Of a DNA stretch of 64,000 nucleotides, positions 17,706 to 26,841 are shown in pieces; the stretch's first letter is position 1; each line of letters begins with the position of its first letter. The notes beneath the pieces are model-generated. The model did not search any database. It had not been told where the DNA came from and saw only the letters and a program-made list of their open reading frames with translations. The stretch comes from JACKNG01 sp040220855 (GTDB taxonomy: Bacteria > Pseudomonadota > Gammaproteobacteria > Ga0077536). The position numbers and the translations under genes are program-made. The DNA is taken from positions 1 to 64,000 of the forward strand of contig JAVJVZ010000031.1 of the NCBI GenBank assembly GCA_040220855.1, given 5' to 3'.

Positions 17706-18323
17706 ATGGTTGCCGGGCTGACTTCCCGCCAGGCCGAGATACTCGCTCTCATCCGCGCCAGCATCCGGCGCTCGGGGATGCCGCCGACGCGTGCCGAGAT
17801 CGCCCGCGCCCTCGGCTTCCGCTCGGCCAACGCCGCCGAGGAGCATTTGCGCGCGCTCGCGCGCAAGGGCGTCATCGAGTTGCTGCCGAATGCCTCGCGC
17901 GGTATCCGCGTAGTCGACGACGACGGTCTCGATACACCCGGGCTGCCGGTCATCGGGCGTGTCGCCGCCGGCCAGCCGCTGCTCGCGGTGGAACACATCG
18001 AGGAATACCAGGCGATCGATCCGGCGGTGTTCCGGCCCCGTGCGGATTACCTGCTGCGCGTCAGCGGCGCGAGCATGCGCGACGCCGGCATCCTCGACGG
18101 CGACCTGCTCGCCGTGCATGCCACGCGCAGTGCCAGCAACGGCCAGATCGTGGTCGCGCGGCTCGACGACGAGGTCACCGTGAAGCGTTTCCGCCAGCGT
18201 GGCAAGCGGGTCCGGCTGCTCCCCGAGAACCCGGAATTCGAGCCCATCGAAATCGATCTCGCACGCTGCGAGCTGGTCATCGAGGGGCTCGCCGTCGGCG
18301 TGCTGCGAACCCACGCCCGATGA
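17706..18323 (+). CDS. lexA: LexA SOS repressor
   Basis: This 205-residue repressor has an N-terminal winged helix-turn-helix (SRQAEILALIRASI, PPTRAEIARALGF) that binds SOS boxes. The C-terminal S24 protease domain cuts itself at Ala88-Gly89 (VAAGQP), with nucleophile Ser123 (SGASMRD) and general base Lys160 (VTVKRF). RecA filaments trigger cleavage and derepression. Tandem operators upstream indicate self-control. It is the first gene of a lexA-imuA-imuB operon and overlaps imuA by 4 bp. This arrangement is typical of the LexA2 copy in genomes with two LexAs; whether another lexA exists cannot be seen here. Confidence 0.95.
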   Translation: MVAGLTSRQAEILALIRASIRRSGMPPTRAEIARALGFRSANAAEEHLRALARKGVIELLPNASRGIRVVDDDGLDTPGLPVIGRVAAGQPLLAVEHIEEYQAIDPAVFRPRADYLLRVSGASMRDAGILDGDLLAVHATRSASNGQIVVARLDDEVTVKRFRQRGKRVRLLPENPEFEPIEIDLARCELVIEGLAVGVLRTHAR

Positions 18324-18976
18324 ACCTGCAGGAACTGATGCGACGCGCTGGCATGTGGCGCGGCGGCGAGCTGCCGCCGCTTGCCACCCATCCGAGCGGC
18401 TTTGCCGCGCTCGACGCCATCCTGCCCGGCGGTGGCTGGCCGCGTGCGGGGCTGATCGAAATTCTCAGTGCGACCACCGGTATCGGCGCGCTGCGGCTGG
18501 TGCTGCCGCTGCTCGCTGCGGCGAGCCGCGAAGGCGGCTGGATCGTGTGGGTCGATCCGCCCTACCTACCTTACGCCCCTGCGCTCGCCACGCATGGCAT
18601 CGATCTCGATCGCGTGCTGATCGTCGATCTGCCGGCCCAGGGTGGCCACCGTGGTGACGGCGGTAACACGGACGAGGTGCTGTGGGCCTGTGAACAGGCA
18701 TTGCGCTTTGCCGATTGCGCCGTCGCACTGATGTGGCCAGGCGCGGCGACCGCCAGCCTGCCCTTGCGGCGGCTGCAACTTGCCGCCGAGGCCGGTGCGA
18801 CCTGCGGCGTCGTGTTCCGTCCGGCCGATTGCGCGGCACAGCCATCGCCGGCGCCGTTGCGGCTGGCTCTCGAGGCCGTCGCCCCGGCTGCCCAGGATGT
18901 CCCCGCAACATTGAACATCCACCTGCTCAAGGCCCGCGGCGCCCATCGCGGCAGCGCCTGCCGTCTCGTGATCTGA
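18320..18976 (+). CDS. imuA: ImuA, RecA-like SOS mutagenesis factor
   Basis: This 218-residue RecA/SulA-related protein begins PSGFAALDAILPGGGWPRAGLIEIL, the ImuA opening. The Walker A region (SATTGIGALRL) is degenerate, as common in ImuA. It works with ImuB and the polymerase ImuC (DnaE2) in damage-induced mutagenesis. It sits between lexA and imuB under the same LexA box, and its ATG overlaps the lexA stop as ATGA. Confidence 0.85.
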   Translation: MNLQELMRRAGMWRGGELPPLATHPSGFAALDAILPGGGWPRAGLIEILSATTGIGALRLVLPLLAAASREGGWIVWVDPPYLPYAPALATHGIDLDRVLIVDLPAQGGHRGDGGNTDEVLWACEQALRFADCAVALMWPGAATASLPLRRLQLAAEAGATCGVVFRPADCAAQPSPAPLRLALEAVAPAAQDVPATLNIHLLKARGAHRGSACRLVI

Positions 18977-19150
18977 GCAGGCATGAGCCAGGAGCGGCCA
19001 CGGTGCCGGCGAGGAGCATGGGTCAGCGCGATTGCCCGGCGGCCATACCGGCTGGCCGCAACCCGCGCGCGAACGAACATTTCAGAACAACGCGCTACGC
19101 CGCCGGCGGGCGGCGCAGTCATGCGTTGAGATCCTCCCCGGGTGTGTGCC

Positions 19151-20740
19151 ATGGCTGCTTCCTTCTCTTCGCTCCCCGACAACCTGCCGGCGCAGGTCTC
19201 TCCCGATCCTGCCCGTCACCCACGCGCCGCTGCCGCGGCGCCGGCGCGTCCGGCGGCACGGGCGCGCTCGCCACTCTGGCTGCACCTGCACCTGCCGCGT
19301 CTCGCGCTGGAGGTGCTCACCCGCGGCGACGACGGCAGCCGTGCCTGCGTGCTCGTCGAGCCCGGCGCCCGCCGGCCGCAGGTCTTGCTGGCCAACCGGC
19401 GCGCGGCCAGCCTCGGTATCCGCCCTGGCATGCCGCTCGCCGCGGCCCACGCGCTCGGTGAACTCGGCGTGCTCGAACGTGACGTGGCGGCCGAGCAGCG
19501 CATGCTGGCGCGACTGTGTCGCTGGGCACTGCAATTCACTGCCGAACTCAGCCCGGTAGCGCCGGACGGCCTGGTGCTCGAAGTCGCTGGCAGCCTCAAG
19601 TTGTTCGACGGGCTCGAGGGCCTGCTGCGGCGTTTGCGCGGTGGTCTGCGCCAGCTCGGTTTCCGGGTCGATTACGCGGTCGCCCCGACGCCGCTCGCCG
19701 CGGCGCTGCTGGCACGGGCGCGGCCACGCGAGATCGTGCGCGACATCGCGCTGCTGCCCGACTGCCTGGCGCGTCTGCCCCTTGCCGCATTACGTCTCGC
19801 GCCGGCCGAACACGATGCACTCGTGCAGCTCGGTGTACGCCGTATCGATGATTGCCGCCGCCTGCCACGGGCGGGGCTGGCGCGGCGCCTGTCCCCGCGC
19901 TTGCTCGATCATCTCGATCGCCTGTTCGGCCAGGTTCCCGATCCGCGCCCGCACTTCGAGTCGCCGCGCTGCTTCGAGAGCGACATCGAGCTGCCCTGGG
20001 AAGTCGACAATGCTCGTGTTCTGCTCGCCGCCGGCGAGCGCCTGCTGCACGAACTCATCGGTTGCCTGCGTGGCAGCAATACGCTGGTTCAGCAGATGGA
20101 GTGGGGACTCGTCGATCGCGACGGACGCCGCGAGACGTTCCCCCTCGGCCTCGCCGAGCCTTCGCGCGACGAGCAACACATGCTGTTGCTGTTGCGCGAG
20201 ATATTCATGCGCAAGCGGTTGGCCGTCCCGGTGCGTCTCATCGGTTTGCGCGTGAAGACCCTGATCGCGGAGCGCGCACCGCGCACGCGCGATCTCTTCA
20301 CCATGCACCGCCAGGGGCACACAGAGGACTATGCCGGGTTCGTCGACCGCATGCGTGCGCGTTGTGGTGAGAGTGCCCTGCGCGGTCTCGACGTGTGTGC
20401 GCAGCATCGGCCGGAGGCGGCGTTCGGTTGGCGACGGCCATTGCCGGGCGCCGGCCGCATGAGCGCCGTCAATGGCGTCGATGGCAACGGTCCGGCCGGA
20501 CAGCGACCCTTGTGGTTGCTCGAGCAGCCGCTGCGATTGGCGGTGCGCGAGGGGCAACCCTGGTTCGAGGGACCGCTGACGCTGGTGCCGGGGCGCGAGC
20601 GTATCCAGAACGGCTGGTGGGACGAACGGGCGGTGATGCGCGACTACTTCGTTGCCACCACGTTGCGCGGCGGACGGCTGTGGGTCTTCCGTGAACTCGA
20701 TGGCGCCCGGCGCTGGTTCCTGCACGGCATCTTCGAATAG
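19151..20740 (+). CDS. imuB: ImuB, inactive Y-family DNA polymerase-like protein
   Basis: This protein of about 529 residues has the Y-family polymerase fold. The N-terminal strand reads LWLHLHLPRLALEVL, so the usual catalytic acidic residues are absent. ImuB is a non-catalytic adaptor linking the beta clamp, ImuA and ImuC (DnaE2). The start is uncertain: a GTG at 19142 and the ATG at 19151 are both possible and neither has a good ribosome site. The gap from imuA is about 170 bp, unusually long for this operon. No dnaE2/imuC follows; a divergent-function lipid operon begins about 400 bp later. Confidence 0.85.
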   Translation: MAASFSSLPDNLPAQVSPDPARHPRAAAAAPARPAARARSPLWLHLHLPRLALEVLTRGDDGSRACVLVEPGARRPQVLLANRRAASLGIRPGMPLAAAHALGELGVLERDVAAEQRMLARLCRWALQFTAELSPVAPDGLVLEVAGSLKLFDGLEGLLRRLRGGLRQLGFRVDYAVAPTPLAAALLARARPREIVRDIALLPDCLARLPLAALRLAPAEHDALVQLGVRRIDDCRRLPRAGLARRLSPRLLDHLDRLFGQVPDPRPHFESPRCFESDIELPWEVDNARVLLAAGERLLHELIGCLRGSNTLVQQMEWGLVDRDGRRETFPLGLAEPSRDEQHMLLLLREIFMRKRLAVPVRLIGLRVKTLIAERAPRTRDLFTMHRQGHTEDYAGFVDRMRARCGESALRGLDVCAQHRPEAAFGWRRPLPGAGRMSAVNGVDGNGPAGQRPLWLLEQPLRLAVREGQPWFEGPLTLVPGRERIQNGWWDERAVMRDYFVATTLRGGRLWVFRELDGARRWFLHGIFE

Positions 20741-20796
20741 ACCACGCGCCTGTCCGTGCTCTCTTGTGGTACGGAAGCGACACTTGCCCCCCATTC

Positions 20797-20819
20797 GGCG
20801 CGGAGCTGAACTCCGCGCC
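20797..20819. terminator. hairpin after imuB, possible terminator
   Basis: GGCGCGGAG and CTCCGCGCC form a perfect 9-bp stem with loop CTGAA, 57 bp after the imuB stop. No T-run follows, so it may stop transcription poorly or act only as an RNA 3' end stabiliser. Confidence 0.4.
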
Positions 20820-21147
20820 GGCCGACCGGTCTGAGCGCTTGTCGACGACGTTGCACCGGTGGCCACGGACCCGGCCCTATCGGGGCAAAGTCAAGAACTT
20901 ATTGCATATCGCGGCCAAGACGACGAAAATCCGCCCCTAGCCCGCGATCCCGGCTCGCATGGTGTGGAAATTCCAATAATCATCCAGCCCGCACACCATC
21001 CCGGAATCCTGCTAAGCAAGCGCAAATTGACCAGACTACCTCGTTAATGTTGCGAACCGGTTATAATCACGCCCGCTGTCTCAGGGGGGAACGGACGGTG
21101 CTCTCGACGTTCGTTGATTCAGTCCAGGCCAACTCACGAATTTCACG
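20820..21147. other. gene-free, relatively AT-rich region before the lipid operon
   Basis: No convincing gene is present. An inverted repeat ATGGTGTG (20959-20966) and CACACCAT (20992-20999) encloses GGAAATTCC. The region is AT-richer than its surroundings and ends with the -10 box at 21062. It may hold regulator sites for the acyl-AMP ligase operon. Confidence 0.4.
21062..21067 (+). promoter_or_regulatory. probable -10 box of the sphingolipid operon
   Basis: A perfect TATAAT 80 bp before the fatty acyl-AMP ligase ATG. No -35 match at the normal spacing is clear, so an activator may be needed. Confidence 0.5.
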
Positions 21148-22896
21148 ATGAAAGCGACAAAAATCAACAGTCTGTTGCCGTTGCGCAATGCCTCTTTCGA
21201 CACCCTGGTGGAAGCTCTCGAGTACGCTGCCCAGGGCGAAACGGGCTACAACTTCTACGACGGCAAGGGCGAATTGTTCGCCGTGCTCAGCTACGCCGAC
21301 CTGCGCGAGCAGGCCCAGGTGCTGGCCCGCAAGCTGCGCGGGCTCGGCTGCAAGCGCGGCGCACGGGTCGCCATCGTGGCGGAGACGGAGCCGATGTTTC
21401 ATCGCTTCTTCTTCGCATGCCAGTACGCGGGCTACATCCCCGTCGCCCTGCCCGCCGGCTTCCAGCTCGGTGGTCGCAAGGCCTACGTCGAACAGCTCGA
21501 GCGCATGCTCGACAGCTGCGGCGCGGAACTTGCCGTGGCTCCCGAGTCGCACGTCGGTTTCCTGCGCCAGGCGGTCGAGCGCCTCGACCTCGTCAAGGCC
21601 GGCACCCCCGACGAATTCGATCTCCTGCCCGAGCCGGCGTGCGCACTCGAGCCGCTGCGCGCCGACGAAGTCGCCTACCTGCAGTACACCTCCGGCAGCA
21701 CCCGCTTTCCGCGTGGCGTCGAGATTTCTCAGCACACCGTGATGACCAACCTGCGCGACATCGCGCTGAACGGCCTCGAGATCACCGAGAAGGATCGCAT
21801 GGTGGCGTGGTTGCCGCTGTACCACGACATGGGCCTGGTCGGCTTCGTGCTGCTGCCGCTCGGCAGCCAGCTCTCCGCCGACTATCTCAGCCCGCGCACC
21901 TTCGCGATGCGCCCGCGCTTGTGGCTCAAGGTGATCTCGCAGAACCGCGGCACCATTTCCTCCAGCCCGCCGTTCGGCTACGCGCTGTGCGCCAAGCGCC
22001 TGCGGCTGACTGACCAGGATCGCTACGATCTCAGTTCCTGGCGCGTGGCCTGTGTTGGCGCCGAGCGCATCCATCCGGAGCCGTTGCGCCAGTTCGCCCA
22101 CGTGCTCAAGCCAGCCAAGTTCGACCCGCGCGCCTTCGTCGCCTGCTACGGCATGGCCGAATGTGCACTGGCGATCAGCTTCGCGCCGCTCGACACCGGC
22201 ATTGCCTCGATCACCGTCGACAAGAACATCATGGCAACCAGTGGCCGCGTCGAGATCGTGGAGGCCGCCGCGGTGGAGCCGAGCAGCACGCTCACCTTCG
22301 TCGACTGCGGCAAGATCCTGCCGAGCTTCGAGCTCGCCATCCGCGATGACGCCGGTCACGATCTGCCCGATTACCAATGTGGCCGTATCTGCCTGCGCGG
22401 GCCGAGCGTGATGAGCGGTTACTTCCAGAATCCCACCGCCACCGCCGAGGTATTGTCCGCCGACGGCTGGCTGGATACCGGCGACATCGGCTATCGCGTC
22501 GGCGACCACGTCGTAGTGACTGCCCGGCGCAAGGACGTCATCATCGTCAACGGCCGCAACATCTGGCCACATGACCTCGAGTTCCTGGCCGAGAGCCTCC
22601 CCGGTGTGCGCTTCGGCAATGTTTCGGCGTTCTCGTTCGCCGACGACGCTGGCACCGACCAGGTCGTGATGGTGGTCGAATCGCGCGAGAGCAACCCGGC
22701 CAAGGCGCGCGCGCTGGTCGAAGAGCTCGGTGCGCTGATCACCGCGCACTTCGGCATCAGCTGCCACATCGATCTCGTGCCGCCGCGCACGCTACCGCGG
22801 ACCTCCTCGGGTAAGCTGTCGCGCTCGAAGGCTAAGCAGGATTTCCTTGCGCGCATGGAAAACCTCGCCGACGACGTCGCCGGCGCGCATGGATGA
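21148..22896 (+). CDS. Fatty acyl-AMP ligase / acyl-ACP synthetase
   Basis: This 582-residue adenylating enzyme carries the P-loop YTSGSTRFPRGVE, the FAAL-type motif YGMAECALA, WLDTGDIGY, RRKDVIIVNGRNIWPHD, and a C-terminal catalytic Lys in TSSGKLSRSK. It activates a fatty acid with ATP and would load it on the ACP encoded two genes downstream. It is first in a tight operon with an NAD-epimerase-type reductase, ACP and a serine-palmitoyltransferase-like enzyme. That is the composition of the Caulobacter ceramide genes, where an acyl-ACP synthetase fills this role. It overlaps the next gene by 8 bp. Confidence 0.85.
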   Translation: MKATKINSLLPLRNASFDTLVEALEYAAQGETGYNFYDGKGELFAVLSYADLREQAQVLARKLRGLGCKRGARVAIVAETEPMFHRFFFACQYAGYIPVALPAGFQLGGRKAYVEQLERMLDSCGAELAVAPESHVGFLRQAVERLDLVKAGTPDEFDLLPEPACALEPLRADEVAYLQYTSGSTRFPRGVEISQHTVMTNLRDIALNGLEITEKDRMVAWLPLYHDMGLVGFVLLPLGSQLSADYLSPRTFAMRPRLWLKVISQNRGTISSSPPFGYALCAKRLRLTDQDRYDLSSWRVACVGAERIHPEPLRQFAHVLKPAKFDPRAFVACYGMAECALAISFAPLDTGIASITVDKNIMATSGRVEIVEAAAVEPSSTLTFVDCGKILPSFELAIRDDAGHDLPDYQCGRICLRGPSVMSGYFQNPTATAEVLSADGWLDTGDIGYRVGDHVVVTARRKDVIIVNGRNIWPHDLEFLAESLPGVRFGNVSAFSFADDAGTDQVVMVVESRESNPAKARALVEELGALITAHFGISCHIDLVPPRTLPRTSSGKLSRSKAKQDFLARMENLADDVAGAHG

Positions 22897-23836
22897 ACCG
22901 GGCCGCGCCCCTGCGATCAAGCCCACCAGGATACTGCTGACCGGCGCGACCGGGTTCATCGGCCGCCACGTGCAGCATGTGCTGCTCGACGCCGGCTGCG
23001 CCGTGACGGCGCTCGTGCGCGCGCAATCACCGCGTCGCAACGTTCTCTTGCCGGGCGTCGAGGTGCTCACGGGTGCCCTCGACGACGTCCCCCTGCTGCT
23101 TGACGCGTTGCCGCAGGTCGACCTCGTGGTCTACGTTGCCGGTAGCGTGCGCGGCCGTGAAGCGAACGATTTTCGTGCTGCCAACATCGATGGTATCGCC
23201 GCGCTGGTCGAGGCAGCCGCCGGGACGGGCGGCACGCGTGTCGTGCTCGTCTCCTCGCTCGCAGCGAGCCGTCCCGCGCTATCGGCGTACGCGGCGAGCA
23301 AGCGGGCCGGGGAAGCACTGTTGCAGCGTTCGGGCCTCGAGTGGGTGGTGCTGCGCCCGCCCGCCGTGTATGGGCCCGGTGACACCGAGATGCGGCCGCT
23401 CCTCGCGTCACTGCGCCGCGGGTTCGTGCCGCTGCTCGGGCCACGCGGTCAGCGTCTCTCGCTGCTCCATGCGCGCGACCTCGCACACGCCATCGTGGCC
23501 GTCGTGATGCACTTCGAAGCATGTGCAGGTCGCGTGTTCGACCTCGACGACGGCCGCCCCGGTGGTTACAGCTGGCCGGAGCTGATTGCCGCGGTGCGCG
23601 GCGCGCGCCGCTACCTGGCGCTGCGTGTCCCGCGCGGCCTGCTCGCCCTTGTTGCGCGCATCAACGAGTACCTGTCGCGACAGCTCGGCTACCAGCCGAT
23701 GCTTACCCCGGGCAAGGTGCACGAGCTTTGCGAGCCATACTGGCTCTGCAATAATCTCGCGCTCACGGCGGCGACCAACTGGTCGCCCCAGATCCAACTG
23801 CACGACGGCGTGCGCGACACTTTCTCGCGCACCTGA
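22889..23836 (+). CDS. NAD-dependent epimerase/dehydratase-type reductase, CerR-like
   Basis: This 315-residue extended SDR has the Rossmann motif LLTGATGFIG, the catalytic segment VLVSSLAAS and a YAASKRAGE (YxxxK) motif. LRPPAVYGPGD is the usual NAD-epimerase signature. In the Caulobacter ceramide pathway a reductase of this family (CerR) reduces 3-oxo-ceramide to ceramide. The position between an acyl-AMP ligase and ACP/SPT genes supports that role; a sugar epimerase is the sequence-level alternative. I chose the ATG at 22889, which overlaps the previous stop, rather than a more upstream in-frame start. Confidence 0.75.
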   Translation: MDEPGRAPAIKPTRILLTGATGFIGRHVQHVLLDAGCAVTALVRAQSPRRNVLLPGVEVLTGALDDVPLLLDALPQVDLVVYVAGSVRGREANDFRAANIDGIAALVEAAAGTGGTRVVLVSSLAASRPALSAYAASKRAGEALLQRSGLEWVVLRPPAVYGPGDTEMRPLLASLRRGFVPLLGPRGQRLSLLHARDLAHAIVAVVMHFEACAGRVFDLDDGRPGGYSWPELIAAVRGARRYLALRVPRGLLALVARINEYLSRQLGYQPMLTPGKVHELCEPYWLCNNLALTAATNWSPQIQLHDGVRDTFSRT

Positions 23837-23860
23837 CCCTCGTCCTCCAGAGAGGAACGC

Positions 23861-24112
23861 GTGGCCAAGCCCGACCACCAGACCATCGTCGACGCGCTCA
23901 TCGAGCTGCTGCAGAACTCGCTCGAGAAGCCCCGCGCGATGGACGCGGATACCGCACTCATTGCCGATCTCGGACTCGAATCGATCCAGGTCATCGAGTA
24001 CCTCTGCGAGGTCGAGGATCGTTTCGACCTCGCCATCGACGAAGACCGCCTGGCTGACGTGCAGACCCTGGGCGATCTCGCCACGGTCGTGCAGCAACTG
24101 CTGAGGTCCTGA
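23861..24112 (+). CDS. Acyl carrier protein
   Basis: This 83-residue ACP starts at a GTG with GAGAGG upstream. The phosphopantetheine attachment Ser41 is in DLGLESIQVIEYL, and the following helix EVEDRFDLAID is typical of the family. It probably carries the acyl chain from the acyl-AMP ligase to the SPT-like enzyme, whose gene starts 5 bp downstream. It is a dedicated ACP, separate from the fatty-acid-synthesis AcpP. Confidence 0.92.
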   Translation: MAKPDHQTIVDALIELLQNSLEKPRAMDADTALIADLGLESIQVIEYLCEVEDRFDLAIDEDRLADVQTLGDLATVVQQLLRS

Positions 24113-24117
24113 CCGCG

Positions 24118-25317
24118 ATGGCATTGTTCGACAAGTTCGCTGCCGCTGCCGGCACCCGCGACATGCTCGGTGCGTTGCCGGTCAACCCCACCGATATCGT
24201 CATCGAACGAGTCCTGTCCGCGACCGAGGCGATGATCGGCGGCCGCCCCACCATCATGGCGGGAACCAACAACTACCTCGGACTCACTTTCGATCCTGCC
24301 TGTATCGAGGCCGGGCAGCGCGCGCTGGCCGAGGCCGGAACCGGAACCACCGGTTCGCGGATGGCCAACGGTACCTACCGCGAGCATCTCGAGCTCGAGC
24401 GGGAACTCGCGGTTTTCTACGACATGCCGTACGCGATGGTGTTTTCGACCGGCTACTCCGCGAACCTCGGCAGTCTCGTCGCATTGCTTGGCCCGGGTGA
24501 TGCCGTGCTGCTCGACTCCGAGGCGCACGCCAGCCTGTTCGACGGCTGCCGCATGAGTGGCGCGGACATCTTCCGTTTCAAGCACAACGATCCCGACGGT
24601 CTCGCCAAGCGCCTGCAACGCCTCGGCGAGCGCGCGCGCGACGCCTTGATCGTCGTCGAGGGCCTCTACAGCATTCGCGGCGATTGCGCGCCATTGCGTG
24701 AGTACGCCGCGGTCAAGCGCGAACATGGCGGCTACCTGTTCGTCGACGAAGCGCATTCACTTGGCGTCTACGGCGATGGCGGTCGCGGCCTGGTCGAAGC
24801 GGACGACGTGCTCGACCAGGTCGATTTCGTGGTGGGAACCTTCAGCAAGAGTCTCGGCTCGATCGGCGGCTTCTGCGTCAGTCCGCACGAGGTGCTGAGC
24901 CTGTTCCGTTATGCCAGCCGACCTTACATCTTCACCGCATCGCCCTGTCCCTCGGTGATCGCGACGACGCGCGCCGCGCTCGCGCTCATCCGCGAGCGTC
25001 CGGAGTTACGCGAAAAGGTCTGGCGCAATGCCGAGCACTTGTATGCAGCGCTCGCCGCGCTTGGCCTCACGCTCGGGCCGCACGTCAGCCCGGTGATCGG
25101 CGTTTCGTTCAACGAGCGCGAGGTGGCGCTGCGTTGCTGGCAGGCACTGCTCGATGCCGGCGTCTACACCAATCTGATCCTGCCGCCGGCGGCGCCGGAC
25201 GGCGGCAGCCTCATTCGCGTGAGTGTCACCGCCGCGCACAGCGAGGCCCAGGTCGAACGTATCGCCACGGCTTTCCGCGACGTCATCGCACGCTACGCAT
25301 CCGGCTGCGCGGCCTGA
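24118..25317 (+). CDS. spt: Serine palmitoyltransferase-like alpha-oxoamine synthase
   Basis: This 399-residue PLP enzyme of the KBL/BioF/HemA/SPT family has PLP-binding Lys244 in TFSKSLGSIGG, Asp210 and His213 in VDEAHSLG, and GTGTTGSRMANGTY near residue 75. SPT condenses L-serine with an acyl thioester to 3-ketosphinganine, the first step of sphingolipid synthesis. The family alone does not separate SPT from BioF or KBL. The linked ACP, acyl-AMP ligase, CerR-like reductase and the nearby bCerS-like gene make SPT the best call. It is the last gene of the operon. Confidence 0.8.
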   Translation: MALFDKFAAAAGTRDMLGALPVNPTDIVIERVLSATEAMIGGRPTIMAGTNNYLGLTFDPACIEAGQRALAEAGTGTTGSRMANGTYREHLELERELAVFYDMPYAMVFSTGYSANLGSLVALLGPGDAVLLDSEAHASLFDGCRMSGADIFRFKHNDPDGLAKRLQRLGERARDALIVVEGLYSIRGDCAPLREYAAVKREHGGYLFVDEAHSLGVYGDGGRGLVEADDVLDQVDFVVGTFSKSLGSIGGFCVSPHEVLSLFRYASRPYIFTASPCPSVIATTRAALALIRERPELREKVWRNAEHLYAALAALGLTLGPHVSPVIGVSFNEREVALRCWQALLDAGVYTNLILPPAAPDGGSLIRVSVTAAHSEAQVERIATAFRDVIARYASGCAA

Positions 25318-25400
25318 GCGGGCTGCATCCTGGAGTGATCGCTGCGCGGTGCGCCCCGACGTCGGTGCGGGAACGGCGGGCCGTCGCGAGCCGTCCGCTC

Positions 25401-25427
25401 GACGAACGCGACGAACGCGACGAACGC
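25401..25427. repeat. three 9-bp tandem copies of GACGAACGC
   Basis: Perfect triplicate between the convergent SPT and flippase genes, with a partial copy before it. It lies in a 186-bp gene-free gap. Function unknown; it may be simple slippage. Confidence 0.7.
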
Positions 25428-25503
25428 GAGGGGCCGGCGACAGCGCAGCCGTAGCCCTGGCCTTTGCGGGGTGCATGGCACGCAGGGGATGTCCCGCGCA
25501 CGC

Positions 25504-26841
25504 TCAGCCCGCGGTGGCCGCGCTGCCGGCGTGTGTCAGTGCACGCCGCACGATCAATGCCGTACCACACAACATGATGGCGTACAGCACCACCGTGGCG
25601 ATGCCGGGCCCGCTCAGCCCGACCAGCGGTGTGAGCACCCAGAAGACGCCCACGAAGGCGAGCGCACCGAGCACCTGTACGGCAAGGCTCTCGCGCGCAC
25701 GGCCCAGCGTGTAGCTGGCCGGGCGCAGCGCGGCACCGGCAAGCTCGAGCGTGGCGCCGCCGATGAGCCAGCTGAGCAGTTCGGCGGCGCGGACATACTC
25801 GGTACCCAGCGCGAGACCGAGCAGGGGGCCACCGAACCACAGCGAAGCCAGGGTGACCGCCAGCGCGGGCAGGCCGAGCAGCAATGCTGCGCCGAGGATC
25901 AGGCGCGTGAACGCAGCGTCACCGTGATGGCGCAGGCGTGCGAGATCGGGGTAGATCGCCTGGCGCGCGAGCAGCGCCGGCTTGGCAACGACATTGGCGA
26001 ACTCGCGCGCGATGCGGAACATCGCCGCCCCCTCGGCGCCGAGCAGCGCGCCGGCGAGCACCGTGCCGAGCGGCTTGGCAACGAGATCGAGCGTGCTCTG
26101 CCAGTAGACGACGTGCATGAAGTGCCAGATGCCGGGGTGTGCGACGCCGATCGCGGCGAGCCGCACGCCGCCGCGCAGGTGCTCGCCGCCGACGCGCGCG
26201 ACGGCGACACGCCAGCCGAGCACCTGGGTCGCGAGGTATTGCACGATCTGAGAGATTGCCCACACGGTGGCGAAGGCGGCAACCGATGGGTCGAGTGCGA
26301 AGCCGGCGACCAGCACACCGGCAAGCCGCAGCCCGTTGCCAAGCACCAGCGCCAGGCTGATGGCATCGAAGCGATCGAACAACCTGAGCGCGCCGCTCGC
26401 CGTGGCCTGGCCCATGAACAGCAGCCACAGGCAGTAGCCGTGCGCAACCGGCGCAAAGCTCTCCGGCCACAGCCCGCCACGTGTCATCACGGCAACACCG
26501 ATCTGGGCGACCGCGGTCGCGGTGAGTGCGCTGGCGCAGTCGATGCGCAGGCATGCACGCAGCAAGCGACCGAGGCCTGCCCGGTCGTCCCGTTCGAGCA
26601 GGGGTACGCCGTAACGGATGATCGCTTCGAATGGTTTGACATTGACCAGGCCGCGCACGATCAGCGTGTAGGCATGGACCAGGGCGATCAGTCCGAAACC
26701 CTCCGGACCGAGCTGGCGGGCGCTGATCAGTGTGGCAGCCAGCGCGAGGGCGCCGCCGACCGCGCGGCCGCCGAGCAGCGAGACGAAGTTGCGCAGGGCG
26801 CGGCGTGCCGCCTGCCGGCCGTTGGCGCCCGCCGCGCTCAC
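25504..26841 (-). CDS. Polysaccharide/lipid flippase, Wzx/MATE-like
   Basis: This 445-residue protein is almost wholly membrane-embedded, with about 12 hydrophobic segments beginning RRALRNFVSLLGGRAVGG. That opening and the later VVAKPALLARQ are like those of oligosaccharide and lipid-linked flippases of the MOP superfamily. The GTG at 26841 overlaps the stop of the preceding gene as GTGA. It is last in a three-gene minus-strand operon with a CDP-alcohol phosphotransferase and a nucleotidyltransferase-like protein. It may flip the decorated lipid or a lipid-linked head group; the substrate is unknown. Confidence 0.75.
   Translation of the reverse strand: MSAAGANGRQAARRALRNFVSLLGGRAVGGALALAATLISARQLGPEGFGLIALVHAYTLIVRGLVNVKPFEAIIRYGVPLLERDDRAGLGRLLRACLRIDCASALTATAVAQIGVAVMTRGGLWPESFAPVAHGYCLWLLFMGQATASGALRLFDRFDAISLALVLGNGLRLAGVLVAGFALDPSVAAFATVWAISQIVQYLATQVLGWRVAVARVGGEHLRGGVRLAAIGVAHPGIWHFMHVVYWQSTLDLVAKPLGTVLAGALLGAEGAAMFRIAREFANVVAKPALLARQAIYPDLARLRHHGDAAFTRLILGAALLLGLPALAVTLASLWFGGPLLGLALGTEYVRAAELLSWLIGGATLELAGAALRPASYTLGRARESLAVQVLGALAFVGVFWVLTPLVGLSGPGIATVVLYAIMLCGTALIVRRALTHAGSAATAG

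Noticed and set aside
20859..21047. A short 62-codon gene between imuB and the acyl-AMP ligase
   Set aside because: There is no ribosome site and no domain, and the composition is unlike neighbouring genes. The stretch looks regulatory.
24118..25317. Plain BioF (8-amino-7-oxononanoate synthase) or KBL for the PLP enzyme
   Set aside because: No biotin or threonine-catabolism genes are nearby. The linked ACP, acyl-AMP ligase, reductase and bCerS-like gene favour SPT, although family residues alone do not exclude it.
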